A stretch of DNA of 64,000 nt, taken from contig JAYKKI010000013.1 in the NCBI GenBank assembly GCA_039881145.1, positions 40,691,501 to 40,755,500 of the forward strand. Direction: 5' to 3'. Position numbers and translations under genes: made by a program. The notes under the pieces are model-generated. The model did no database searches, was not told the origin of the DNA, and worked only from the letters and a program-made list of their open reading frames with translations. This stretch comes from Druceiella hillmani. Taxonomy: Eukaryota > Arthropoda > Insecta > Lepidoptera > Hepialidae. Below, piece after piece: positions 53,094 through 64,000 of the stretch (its first letter is position 1; every line of letters begins with the position of its first letter).

Positions 53094-53173
53094 TAACTTA
53101 TCTATTCTATAACCATTATACTACTCTGTGTAACCACACAGAGTAGTATAATGGTTATAGAATAGATAAGTTA
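53094..53173. other. Hairpin B of an adjacent pair, perfect 38-bp stem, AACC loop
   Basis: Left arm 53094-53131 is the exact reverse complement of 53136-53173. The loop is again AACC at 53132-53135. It starts only eight bases after hairpin A ends. A perfect 38-bp stem with a four-base loop suggests recent origin or maintenance. Confidence 0.98.
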
Positions 53174-53225
53174 CAAGTTTATCGCATGTGTTAAGAGCCT
53201 GTGATAGCTACCATAGCACCTTCCA

Positions 53226-53462
53226 TTGACGTGCGCGTCGATGCACGATGTTGACAACACGATGAAATCTGTTGATCACAATGCACTCGTCTGGCGCTGT
53301 TACGTTCCCATTTATCTCTATATTATCACTGCATTTTGTTTTGCTTTCCAGCAATGCCTGCATATGATCTGTGGACGTTTGGACTATCGCTGGACGCTGG
53401 GTGCTCCATGGGCCAAGTTCGTATTCGTTTTATACGCTGCCATAATTTTCGCATTTGCTTAA
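53226..53462 (+). other. Uncertain 78-codon open frame with two hydrophobic segments
   Basis: Less AT-rich than its flanks. Hydrophobic stretches lie at about residues 28-47 (YVPIYLYIITAFCFAFQQCL) and at the C-terminus (FVFVLYAAIIFAFA). The left end does not begin with ATG (it starts TTG) and the first ATG is at codon six. No family recognised. The sequence after the stop weakly resembles 63905-63945 ('ctctgatttcagctttccat'), so it may belong to a diverged repeat. Confidence 0.2.
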
Positions 53463-54559
53463 TCTTTGAGACTAGATGTCTTGGATACCTTTTGACGCGA
53501 GTTTTGCTCTGATTTACGTTTTCCATAATTACGAGCGTATATATAATTAATTTCAGACGACATTTTTAACCTTTTTTACTGATATTTCAGCGAATATTTT
53601 TATTATTTCGCTTTAAGTACTAGTAGTGTCTTACAAGCTCTTCACTATAACACTCAATTCAACATACTAGCTAAACGAATTTTTACGCTGTACTAATTTA
53701 TAACTTTGCACAGTGCTATGTTAGCTAATTTGGTGACATTACAGGCAAAGCAAATACTACACATTTAACACGCCCAGATATGCTCTAACCCTTGTGGGCT
53801 AAACCATTCTTTACGTATTATGAGTATTTTAGTTATAAGCGATTCAAATCTGACAGCATTCTGTAACACAAGAAAGTTTCACCGACTGTTACTATAGTTA
53901 ATGAGCAGATCAAGGTTTTTACGTTAAAAAATATCAAGATTGGGTGCCCATCAATTGGGCGCTTTTTGCAATATTTTGTTGATCAAAGTAAATATGCTAA
54001 AAGCAGATGAATGCTGTAAGACGGCGGGCACCTGGCATGCTCTATACAGGCAACATAAACAATGACTCCATCTTTTAACGTAATAGTTAGAAGTATAAGA
54101 CGTTAGCAAATATAAAACGAGGGGCTCTTTATGAAATTATATCATGCTCTAGACTGGCGAAATAAACCATAATTTCATTCTGTCACGTAAGAGTCCAGAG
54201 TATAAGACGTTTCCGAACACAAACCCGAAGGGTTATCAGCTTAATTATAACAACATAAAGAGCATCTTGCATGCTTTAGACAGACAAAACAAACTATTAC
54301 TTCGTCCTCTTAGGTAACAGGAATATGAAACCAAACCCAATTTATAACAAGCGCAAAACCGAGTTATCGACCAAATTGTGTAATAATTAAAAAAAGGAGT
54401 TGAAGAGCATTGTATCCAGCCATGTTCGTTATGAAATCTAACAAATAAGGGTAATAAAAATACATGTATTTAATGAAAATATGTTAAACTTGTTCAATAT
54501 TTTCTCTAACAGGGGTATATAATTCAAGAAAGAAACGGTCTAAAGCAGTGAACAAAATC
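53463..54559. other. No recognisable gene
   Basis: AT-rich sequence; nothing structured noticed. Confidence 0.4.
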
Positions 54560-54955
54560 ACAATGCACTCATAGAAATTGTGGAAATGTTGCAAGACAAA
54601 TTCCTACACCTGTAGAGTTTTTGACATGTTTGGACGATATGATTGTAAAATGGTAAGATGGTCATCCATAAGCACACCAAGATACTGTACCATTTTGTTC
54701 GCCATTTCATTTAACTTACAACTGTGCATGAAGGGAATATATAAAGGAAGGTATATATAAAATGTCTTCCTTGTATATTCGATCATATTAAAGTCTAGCT
54801 AATTGCTCAGATTGCATTCGAATACTGATTAAAATCATCAAAACAGCTCACGATCTGTTTGGCTTTTTTATGCAAGAAGAATTTTAACTCATCGGTAAAC
54901 AGAAGACGAGTGGATGAGCTGTTGTGACGACTGAGAGCAAGTTGTTTGGACAATG
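54560..54955 (-). pseudogene. Decayed LINE reverse-transcriptase domain fragment
   Basis: On the minus strand, from high to low coordinates: LLFTDELKFFLH at 54870-54906 matches the catalytic region usually reading F-A-D-D, here altered to T-D-E; a following segment with QIVSCFDDFNQYSNAI fits the spacer after it; YTRKTF lies at about 54760-54780; and KMVQYLGVLMDDHLT at 54652-54690 matches the conserved YLGV.LD..L block late in the domain. Two stops and a frame change separate the first and last parts. The order and spacing fit a Jockey-type or related LINE (family knowledge); the clade is inferred. Inactive. Confidence 0.8.
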
Positions 54956-54959
54956 ACAA

Positions 54960-55588
54960 CTGAAGAGTGTTTAGGTTACTACAGTGGCTAATGTCAGATT
55001 AAGTAATATGAAGCCGTGACTTAAATCCTCAAAAATGTAGGTATTGCTTTTGAGCCTGAAACTAATGAGGAAAAATATTACGAGAGCCGAACACATATCG
55101 GCCTCCCATAATTTTACTAATAAAATGATATCGTCGGCTCGGTCATCGAATCAGAATAGGTCACATCTACCTCTCTCTACAATTTAACCCTACATAACCC
55201 ACAAAATTAGCGAAATCAATGACGTTACAAAATTTAAGATGGAAACCGCACTTGCAATTCGTCTGGAAGTAAACTTGATATAGATTAGGTGAAATAAAAC
55301 AAATTTAAATACTCCAGCAAATATTAAAAATACTGTAGCAAGTCTATATTTTTTCATTAAACACTTTATTTCGAAACAGTTTTATTATTTAAAAAAAAAA
55401 TTAAACAGATGCTATCATTAAAAAAAAAATAAAACACAAAGCTATAATTTCCAAAATTTATAAGTGATCATTGAAATTTATAGAAAATAAAACCAAATTT
55501 ATTTTACGTGTCTTTTCCGCGTTCACACAACACGATAAAATGAACACGACACGGAGTAACTATGCATTTTTTGAGTTTATACGTGGAA
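54960..55588. other. Possible 5' continuation of the LINE, unrecognised
   Basis: If the LINE fragment extends on the minus strand it should lie here, but I cannot align this DNA with earlier reverse-transcriptase motifs. Confidence 0.3.
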
Positions 55589-55777
55589 AAACGATCAAGG
55601 TTTTGAGCCCTTTGCGGAAATACTTCAAATACAGAGATATAATTTTATACATACGTATATTATACATACATTTATTATACATGTCATATAATACATACAT
55701 TATTATACATTTATATAATATTCATATACATACGATCAAGATTTTGAAAGCTTTGCGGAAATACTGCAAAACTGTTT
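55589..55777 (+). repeat. Short duplication around a TACAT-rich core
   Basis: 'acgatcaaggttttgagccc' at 55591 and 'acgatcaagattttgaaagc' at 55731 are each followed by 'tttgcggaaatact'. Between them the DNA is rich in 'atacat' and 'tataata' words. Confidence 0.85.
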
Positions 55778-56440
55778 TTACATAAAATAAACGTTGTGAA
55801 TTGTGTATATCTTTACATCAACTTTAATATGATTTTTGATTACTTATTCAATTTTAATAACTTTGTATAAGTTCATAGTTAAATCTATTTAGATGAGTTA
55901 GGCAATACCATTTAAAATTTAAAACGTATAATTCATATGCATATACTTTATGGCGTTACATTACACATAGTATAGATGAACAATTATTATGAACTAGCTA
56001 TTACTCGCAGCTTATCAGAAAAATATATACTTTTTCCAAACAAATTTACTTGGCCAAATATTTAATTGCCAACAATGAAATTTATTTACATAAAATTTCC
56101 ATGGATTTTCAGCAATATTACTTTTATTTACCATAAAAATACTTAATGTGTGTTAACGATTGACAATAACTGTATATCGTCGCTAACTTTTTCTATAGTT
56201 TTGGATGGGCATTCACCTTTTTGTGGTATAAGGTTTTTTGTGCTCTGCATCCCTAAATTATAGCACAAGTATTTAAAGACTATCTTTGAATGTGGGTTAT
56301 ATATTAAGCATACGATAAATTTACTTGAAACCTATTGGACTGTTTAAGTGTAAAAGAAGGACCAAAAACAGATAAACACCGTTCACATTTAACTAACTTT
56401 AAATATCTTCATATTTACTTAATAATGACGTCTCTAGATT
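55778..56440. other. No recognisable gene
   Basis: AT-rich DNA; nothing structured seen. Confidence 0.4.
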
Positions 56441-56506
56441 ATTAAAACATTTTCAAATACATTTTTAATATTTACAATATTAAAATGTATTTGAAAATGT
56501 TTTAAT
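56441..56506. other. Hairpin with 31-bp stem, 3-base loop
   Basis: Left arm 56441-56472 and right arm 56476-56506 pair fully apart from one extra T in the left arm; the loop is TAC. Confidence 0.96.
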
Positions 56507-59500
56507 ACAATATTGCAATAATTTACATCGAATCAAAGGTTGAGTAACAAACAGCCCGTAATACTTTAATGTACCACCCAGGCGCGGATAAGGCGATGGT
56601 TATTTCTTTGTATTCAAATAAATGGTAACCTCAATATCATTGTATCCAAGTAAATAGAAAAATTAAATATCGCAAAATAAGATATTATACGATCAAAAAT
56701 AAAAGATATATGAGAAGTAGAACAAAAAAGGTCGTCGAAAACCGGGGTTAAAAGTTATAAATTGAAAATAAAAAAGTTATATTGGGGTGGTGCAGATGGT
56801 AATGGGATGATGGTGGTTATGTCCCAAAATTACCAGGTACTTTCAACATATCCCTATTAATATAAAAAATCAAAATGTTGTCTCTTTGTTTGTTTATCTT
56901 TCTTTCGCACTCAACGACTAAACAGATTTTGATTAAATTCGACCTTACATTACATGCATCCTATATGAAAAGATACGCTACATATATAGGCAGAAATATA
57001 TATAGGGTATCTTTTGGCATAGAATATAAAATATATTCCATAGCAAAAGATAAGCAATATGTATATCTACATCTTAAATTCCATTAAAATCTGTTAAGCA
57101 AATAAAAGCAGAGCAGGGAAGAAATTAACTTGAAAAATTATGTCCAAGTACGAAAAATTGGGTGCAAGCAAAACCTTTGAAATATTTCTAATATTCTGCC
57201 CCTCAGCTTGTAACTAAAATTTCAATTACGCACGATTCCTCGTATGACAAAAAATTTATGATGACATTTTTAAATATTGTTATTTATTAACTACGTTTCA
57301 AAAATATCTTTATTTTATGCAAGCTTCAATTAATAGAATTCTCTATTATATTGTTTAATACGTTTCCAATTTTTCCTTCATACTTGATACGTAAACAGGT
57401 ACATAATGCCAATGCTCTTACGATGGAGACTACTTACAACAGTTCATACGCCAATTTTTTTAATTCACAGCCACTTGAAAGTTACCCAAATTCTATCCAC
57501 TCCCTGCCTGTGCCTTAGAGAGATGTAGCACAAAATGATGGTGATTATTTTATGAACGATTAATTTTAGATGGAAAGAATATATAATAACTATAACAATA
57601 ATAACCACTCATTACTTATAAATCAACCAAATTCCCAAAACGTTATTTCAAATAAAATAAGAAAAAAGACACGGCCTTCCTAAAAGAAGCCAATCTCGAA
57701 AGTAAGACGCCCTCATCACGTGCATATAGTTTTCTTTGGAAAATAAACTTCTCTCTTGATTAACAATATCCTGTTTTACCTGAAAAGGAAAGGAAAATAT
57801 TTATTTACTTTTCTTTAGCGCTTTACACGCCATCCGCCACCCCAACCAGGCGAGAGCGATGCTCCTATAGTTCTCGTATTCTCCTATATCGACGTTCCTC
57901 TCTGCTGCTCATGCATGATGGATGGTGCATAAACATTTTTTTTTACTTCAGTTTTTATAAATATATATCGACAAATCTATATATTTGACATATTTTCATC
58001 AATATACTTTTTGGCATTGACTTTTTTTGGAGTCGAATTATGGTCGATTACTGTTGAGCGGCACTCGGACTAGATGGACCGTTCGGTTGGGGCTTTAAGT
58101 GACGATGTATACAGCTCATCGATACATCAAGTAACTTTTTTATACGGATAAAATCGATATTAAAAAAAATATTTTCTTTTTCATCCGTCGAGAGATAATA
58201 AAATATAAGTCTCGCGTGTACTTATATAATAAATACCAATTATTATTTAATATTATACGTCTTTAGTAGGGCTAGATCTAAAATTATTTGAAAATTATTT
58301 TATATAATGTTTCTAAATATGGCTTTTGTTTTTTTTTCAAGACAACCCAACGAAATAAATTAATTATACCTTAAGTGATTTCGGATTCTTCTTATTTTTT
58401 TTGGAATTATATTCATTTTTATATTTAATGTCGTGCTTCAATCAGTTTTTAATTTCAAATTGAATGTTACTTTGAATAATAAATAAAATAATTTTTTTCT
58501 GAATTTGTATATTATATGAATGCATAAATCTTCAATTAAATGTGTTCTTTTACATATATATATTTAATGTAATTTTAACGACAAGATTTAACAATTGTGA
58601 TACGCTTTATAATATGCATTGTACTGATTTCACGCGTAGCTATTTATTTTTACGATACTAGCTGTTTAATTTTACATTACTGAATAATCGCTTTAATCGA
58701 TTTTGAAGGAATTTGATCAATTCCTATGTGCACGTATATGTGGAGAGTCGGTTTAGTATAAAGCAAAAATTAAGCTCAATAGTACACACTTGACCAATAA
58801 ATAATTACAGATTAATTTAATATTAAAGCTCTAATGAGTCCTAAGAAACCGTTATCCTATCTATAGCAATAATTCAGTTCCACCCCCGAATTACTCTATT
58901 TGGAAAACATACTTTATATAATTACAATTTAGTGACGAATTTTGTATGTACGTCTAATATTGAAACTTAAGTTGTCGGCTCAAATTTGAATACAAATCTC
59001 ACTTGGAACATTTGCGACTGGTACTTCGGTCTTATTTTTTTTACAGCAAATATATAAATATTCGCGATAGAACTTCGAACAGTTCTCTGCTACTTTGAAA
59101 ACAGTCTCCAAGTACTTATTTAATATAAGTTTTTCTCATGAGTATTCTGATAATGTTCGCCTGTAAATACTACCGCTGACTTTTTTTATAATATTTAATC
59201 GAAACATTGTTTCGTACGACGTGAGCGGATGCAATAAATGTATTAATATCGGGGCAAGTTTTATGGTTACTACGTGACTTGCAATTTCATGTGTATAAAG
59301 ATTAGATGTTATACTGTATCTGATATGGATTGTGGTGGGGTATTAAGTCTATATAATTAAGCTACACAATATAAATAATGAAATACTATACGGTATCGTA
59401 TTGAACAAAACACTCTGCAGACTTTTCACTATAACTCCATCGCTGTACTTTAGGCCGATTGCATCGATTCTTAATAATGATTTTTTTACATAATAATTAA

Positions 59501-60061
59501 TTAATTAACCTACATATTTTTATAACCATCACTTAATTATTGAAGCAAGTATCAAAACGTCACTATTAAGTTTTTATTCCTAAAAAATGCATTTTTTTTA
59601 TGGTAAATAAACCTAATATGTTTTTACGATAATGAAAATAATAACTTGAAATTATTATTTTGCTAACATTTCAGTAATGTTATTAGTAAAAGCATATATG
59701 TAGACATAATGGCACGTTAATAAATTTGAAACAAAAAATTCAGCAAATATCGATGCGGACAACTTTCTTTGGCTAAAGTACGGTTGAAGAGGTACTTACT
59801 TCAGCAATAATCGATAAAGCAATTTATTTTCTTTACTCCGTAAACTCGTAAATAACCACTCAACTTACGGTACCGGCCGGAAGTTAAGAGGTTATTGCGA
59901 TGTTAAATGATATCGTCAAGACTATTACATGTTGTACTTTATTTTTACTACTTTGTTGTTGAACTTTATTACAGTACCTTTATTACTTACTTTATATACT
60001 TTATTAGATATGTTTTTCTATATATATTGTAAACTCGTATGTAAACTTGGCGTAACAATAT
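56507..60061. other. No gene; GC-richer patches
   Basis: 57820-57935 ('cgccatccgccaccccaacc', 'gatggatggtgcat') and 58030-58130 are less AT-rich than their flanks. Neither has a supported frame. Confidence 0.4.
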
Positions 60062-60274
60062 TCATTTATATTTACATTTATATTTACATTATGTCAAGTT
60101 GTTATTTCATTTATATTTACATTATGTCAAGTTGTTATTTCATTTATATTTACATTATGTCAAGTTGTTATTTCATTTATATTTACATTATATCCAGTTG
60201 TTATTTCATTTATATTTACATTATGTCAAGTTGTTATTTCATTTATATTTACAATATGTCAAGTTGTTATTTCT
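60062..60274 (+). repeat. 33-bp minisatellite, about six copies
   Basis: The point 'atgtcaagttg' or a variant recurs at 60091, 60124, 60157, 60190, 60223 and 60256, exactly 33 bp apart. Because 33 is a multiple of three, a 115-codon plus frame (59929-60276) with ATG start stays open and encodes an 11-residue unit with MSSCYF; a second frame is open too. Very high Ile/Tyr content makes a real protein unlikely. Confidence 0.97.
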
Positions 60275-60279
60275 AGGCA

Positions 60280-61969
60280 AATTAAATATTTGCTCCTAGA
60301 TTTTTACATGTATTTAGTTAGTAAATAAAGTGTGAGATACAATAACATATTCAAATTGTACTATATGTAATAATAATCTATTTATAATGAAAGCTAAATA
60401 AAACGGATTATTTTTAAAAATAGGTTTTGGTTACATTTTTCATAGTTCAAAGATGCATTGTGGGTGGAAATTTATTGAAATGTTTACCTCAGGAAGGCTT
60501 CAACAACACAACAGCACTAATTTTCTTAAAGGAAAGCGTCAGCATTGACGCGTTCATAAAATGTTTGATATTGTTGTTCCCGACCTATTAACCACTGGAC
60601 GCTTAACAAAGCAGATGAAGTTTGAAACCGACACGATGGCGCTAAAGTTAATATGGGATATAGGGACGTACTGGCTCCTAAATAGCTCGCTTCACTAATA
60701 ACTATGATTCAAGATTTATTACAATTATTGAGTCATTTAGTACAAATATTGACGTATATTACTCAATATTATTATATTTTTAATTTATTTTTATATTTTT
60801 AATTTATTTTTATATTATTTTTATATTTTTAATTTATTACTCAATATTAAGAATTTTTTATCCTCCAAACATAAATTTCCTCTCAAGAAATAATCTGGTC
60901 CACTGCATGTAATTTTTGTACCTCTCTTATAAGATATTTTACTTGATGAATGAAAATTTTAAAACGGAATCTTGATAATACAGTAATATTTATTTGGATA
61001 CCATAATATTTACTTGGTACGAATAATATTTTGGATATGTGATAAAAAAATTGTACTAAAAATTTAAACGTATCGTTTTAAGCAAAAATCCATATTTAAA
61101 TTAAAAATTACAGGTATTTAAATAAAAAAATTATCAATAGTTTCATATATTATTTCAAGAATGTTTACATTTGTATAGGACCAATAATTAAACATAAAGG
61201 AGATAAGCAGTATAATAAAATATTTTTGGCAACAAATGAAATTATTAATAAATTCAGAAGTTTTTCAAGTGATTTTATTTTATATCATTTGTACTTTATT
61301 TTATAATCGTTAAATTTATTTAGTTCCATTCTTTTTTAAGCAACTTCTTCTTCAAAGAATAAATGAACACAGTAGGCAAAAGACAAAAGGACTCCTCTTT
61401 TGTGTAATGACATAAGGATGAAGTATATTTTTCCAATTCTTCGTATGTTTATAAGCAATTGGTTATCAAATTGTTAATTATTATTTCAGAGTAGTCCTTA
61501 CTTATCTTTCCCGATATTTTTTGACGTGTATCAAGACCAAACGCGGATAGCAGAACAATTCGTAGGCAATTATGAAAAGCACAGGTAGAAAATAGGAGGT
61601 TTTATTTTTATAATCGTAGACTGCCAAACATCGTATTATTACCTCTGAAAAGTATAAATTTTAGTTCCAGATGACATAAATAATTTTATACAAAATTTCT
61701 TAGCACGTTGTCTAGCGGAATATAAAATACGTTCAGCTAAATCAACGAATATATGCATTAAATTTCTTTCGGTTTAAATAAGTACTTTTTTAAATTTTGT
61801 CGTATCAAATAATGATCGTTAATTTGATTTAAAGCAGTATATACATATATATATAATTCTAATTCAAATAATGAACGGAAAATATTTTTAAAAATTACCT
61901 TATTGGTATTTAAATTATGAATTGCATTGTATTTAACTTTGCATAAAAAAAGACACTAAAAAAGACTAA
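60280..61969. other. No gene; degenerate AT repeat
   Basis: 60775-60840 repeats 'tttttatatttttaattta' words. A patch at 60530-60660 is less AT-rich, with no frame. Confidence 0.4.
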
Positions 61970-62037
61970 AACTAAAAAAGACACAAGAATAGTATAGCCA
62001 TTGCACTAAAAAAGACACAAGAATAGTATAGCCATAA
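61970..62037 (+). repeat. 34-bp tandem repeat, two copies
   Basis: 'actaaaaaagacacaagaat' starts at 61970 and 62004 and both units continue 'agtatagcca'. Confidence 0.96.
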
Positions 62038-62546
62038 TAAAATATAAATTTATAAATGAAATATTGCATTGTCTTCGCCATTATTTCTACGTCAATTTAT
62101 TGCACTACTAGGCATTTGGTTTCCCAATAGGTCTCATTTTAATGAAGTTGTCCATAGGTCGAATGAAACTTATACGCAGCTGATAGGGTTTAAAGTTCAC
62201 ATTTATAGAATATAAAATAATATCCACAGTAACTTTTTTATCTAAAGTCATGACATTTTATTAGAATGATAAAAGTATCCGATGAAATAGGTACATGTGA
62301 ACAGTTCTTCTGTTTTCACCGTTTCAATAATTTAATATCGTTAATTTGTCCAAATGCATACACAATAAAAAATAACTAAACGATTAATTTCTCGTCGAAT
62401 AGAAGCTGATTTGTTCTATTACATAATACTGTCAATAGTACCAGCAGTACCACGTGCCATAGAAGGAAGCCGGGAATTATAAATATTTTTATGCTACAGG
62501 TTTCAAAATAACTAGTACGCCATTAAAATCTATTGGAGTACAAAAT

Positions 62547-62549
<3 letters not shown>

Positions 62550-62599
<50 letters not shown>
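62550..62599. repeat. (TA)n microsatellite
   Basis: Pure alternating TA of about 50 bp. Confidence 0.97.
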
Positions 62600-62602
<3 letters not shown>

Positions 62603-64000
62603 TATATTACAACTTCAGAGATTAGAAATATTACACCGACTTAGAGTTGCTAGTATTCTCGAATATTAAATGAGCTATGCAAGGACACATCACAAAGGAT
62701 GAAAAATGCACGGTACGACTTTAAAAGGGATTACACAAATCTTTCATGTCCAGAATGATTTTGGAGAAGATATTTGAAAAGAAACTGAAAAATGGTATCA
62801 GAGACTTTAAGAATTATTTGATGAATTAGTTTTAGACATAGATTTAACAAGTTGCTGTTAATTTTGAACATTTAAACAACAATAATTGTCTATTATACTT
62901 ATAATTTCCAGTTCTGTAGTTTAATTGTCAAAGATATTTGAAATGTTATGCATCTTCAAAACAACTTCATATAATTCTTATTTAGAGGAAGAAGACAAAA
63001 ACTTATATTAATATCAGAAGTGGCAGGAATGAAGTGGTATTAACTTTCTTGAACTAGTTAAATAATGCGTGTTACAATTTGCTTTTAAATAAGAGAATTA
63101 CTTTAAATGTTGAAATGTTACCTACTGCTTTGTAAGCAATTCCACGTAATATTCACAATTGCTAGTCAAAACAATGTTACAGGTAGCAAAGCTCAAACTT
63201 CTCAAAATACTCATATTGTCTTCTTTACGGGACAATATCGCAGAACCTGTTACTTCTAATACTACCGTTGAGCAAGCAAGTACCAGTTTGAACGGTGGTT
63301 GATTTTTTCCACTTCTTATATTCTGGTCGTAAATATTTAACACTTATTGCCCAGTTGCCATTGATGCTTTACTGGCCGATAAAGAGCGGGTCAATGAATA
63401 TACGCTTGGTGCTGTTAAAGCGAGCGGCGCGTCGCGAAAGATTTCAGTTTAACGATTGAAGGCGTTCATTTTTCTTTATTGGCCCATTTGAGGAACTTGC
63501 AAAATTTTCTTTCCGTGTTTTTACGTTTTAATACTTAGATTAATTTTCTTATCACAGGTTATGAATTGAATTTTCCTATATCTATACTAATGTGTTTATG
63601 GACAGATTCAGGCTTGGTTTAATATATAATTGTTTATTATATCGATGCTACCGTGTGCCATCGACATACACGTGAGTCATACTCACTTAAGACACACATA
63701 TGCTCATTTGTTAATAAAAAATTTTCACAATATCCCTGCCCATCCGATACTTTAAACGTATCTTACGGAACCCTTCATATATTTATTATTTTATTTAGTT
63801 TTATATTAAGAGAAAAAATCAAATTTTCCGTCGTTTTTCATTTCCTTTTTGCCGCTATCGTAGCTCTTGCATTTTCTTCGCCCTAAGTTTTTCAGATTTA
63901 TTGAAATTATTTTAATCCGAACTTTTCTCTGATTTCAGCTTTCCATAATTTTCAGCACATTTACGATTCATATGATATAATATTTTTAGTTTTTTTTACT
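62600..64000. other. No confident gene
   Basis: A 73-codon minus frame (63122-63343) and a 77-codon plus frame (63653-63886) are present without recognised domains. 63370-63440 is CG-rich for the window ('gcgagcggcgcgtcgcgaaa'). The window ends inside AT-rich DNA. Confidence 0.4.

Noticed and set aside
59929..60276. 115-codon plus-strand open frame with ATG, the longest in the window
   Set aside because: Two thirds of it is a 33-bp minisatellite that is also open in another frame; the rest is Leu/Phe/Ile-rich.

Overview
The window looks like an intergenic or intronic stretch of an AT-rich insect-type nuclear genome. The reasons are its very high AT content (estimated by eye, not computed), many long (TA)n microsatellites, short interstitial runs of the arthropod telomere motif TTAGG, decayed non-LTR retrotransposon fragments of types common in insects, and abundant inverted-repeat elements. 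There is no bacterial gene organisation. No open frame exceeds about 115 codons and I could not place a confident protein-coding gene, tRNA, rRNA or snRNA anywhere. The order of insect cannot be fixed from this sequence.

Layout. 0-4 kb is dominated by a large imperfect inverted repeat (arms of about 0.75 kb, spacer about 1.4 kb) containing and flanked by (TA)n tracts. 4-10 kb has a possible spliced or decayed open stretch near 5.0 kb, a long hairpin at 7.26-7.73 kb, and a likely LINE tail on the minus strand at 9.5-9.7 kb. 10-10.7 kb holds a degenerate TTAGG/TTGGG-rich tract and a 360-bp element with inverted ends. 11-16.5 kb carries dispersed and direct repeats and a dimeric 79+79-bp satellite (158-bp period). 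17-28 kb has microsatellites, short duplications and two near-perfect palindromes (20.05 and 27.25 kb). 28-38 kb is mostly unique AT-rich DNA with small hairpins and a duplicated block at 32.5 kb. 39-47 kb is repeat-dense: two tandem families, a MITE with 40-bp inverted ends and a hammerhead-like core, a 158-bp duplication, a 33-bp minisatellite inside a small signal-peptide-like ORF, a decayed RTE-type LINE end on the minus strand (44.2-44.6 kb) and a 123-bp tandem repeat. 48-64 kb has a cluster of heat-shock-element-like GAA/TTC arrays, two adjacent hairpins sharing an AACC loop (53.05-53.17 kb), a decayed LINE reverse-transcriptase domain (54.56-54.95 kb, minus strand), another 31-bp-stem hairpin and further minisatellites.

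There is no evidence of genes working together here; the window reads as a record of repeat insertion, tandem duplication and foldback formation. The most distinctive signals are the paired AACC-loop hairpins, the dimeric satellite, the long foldbacks (possible hairpin-RNA sources), the HSE-like cluster and the hammerhead-like MITE. All identities and boundaries were read by eye and need alignment to confirm.
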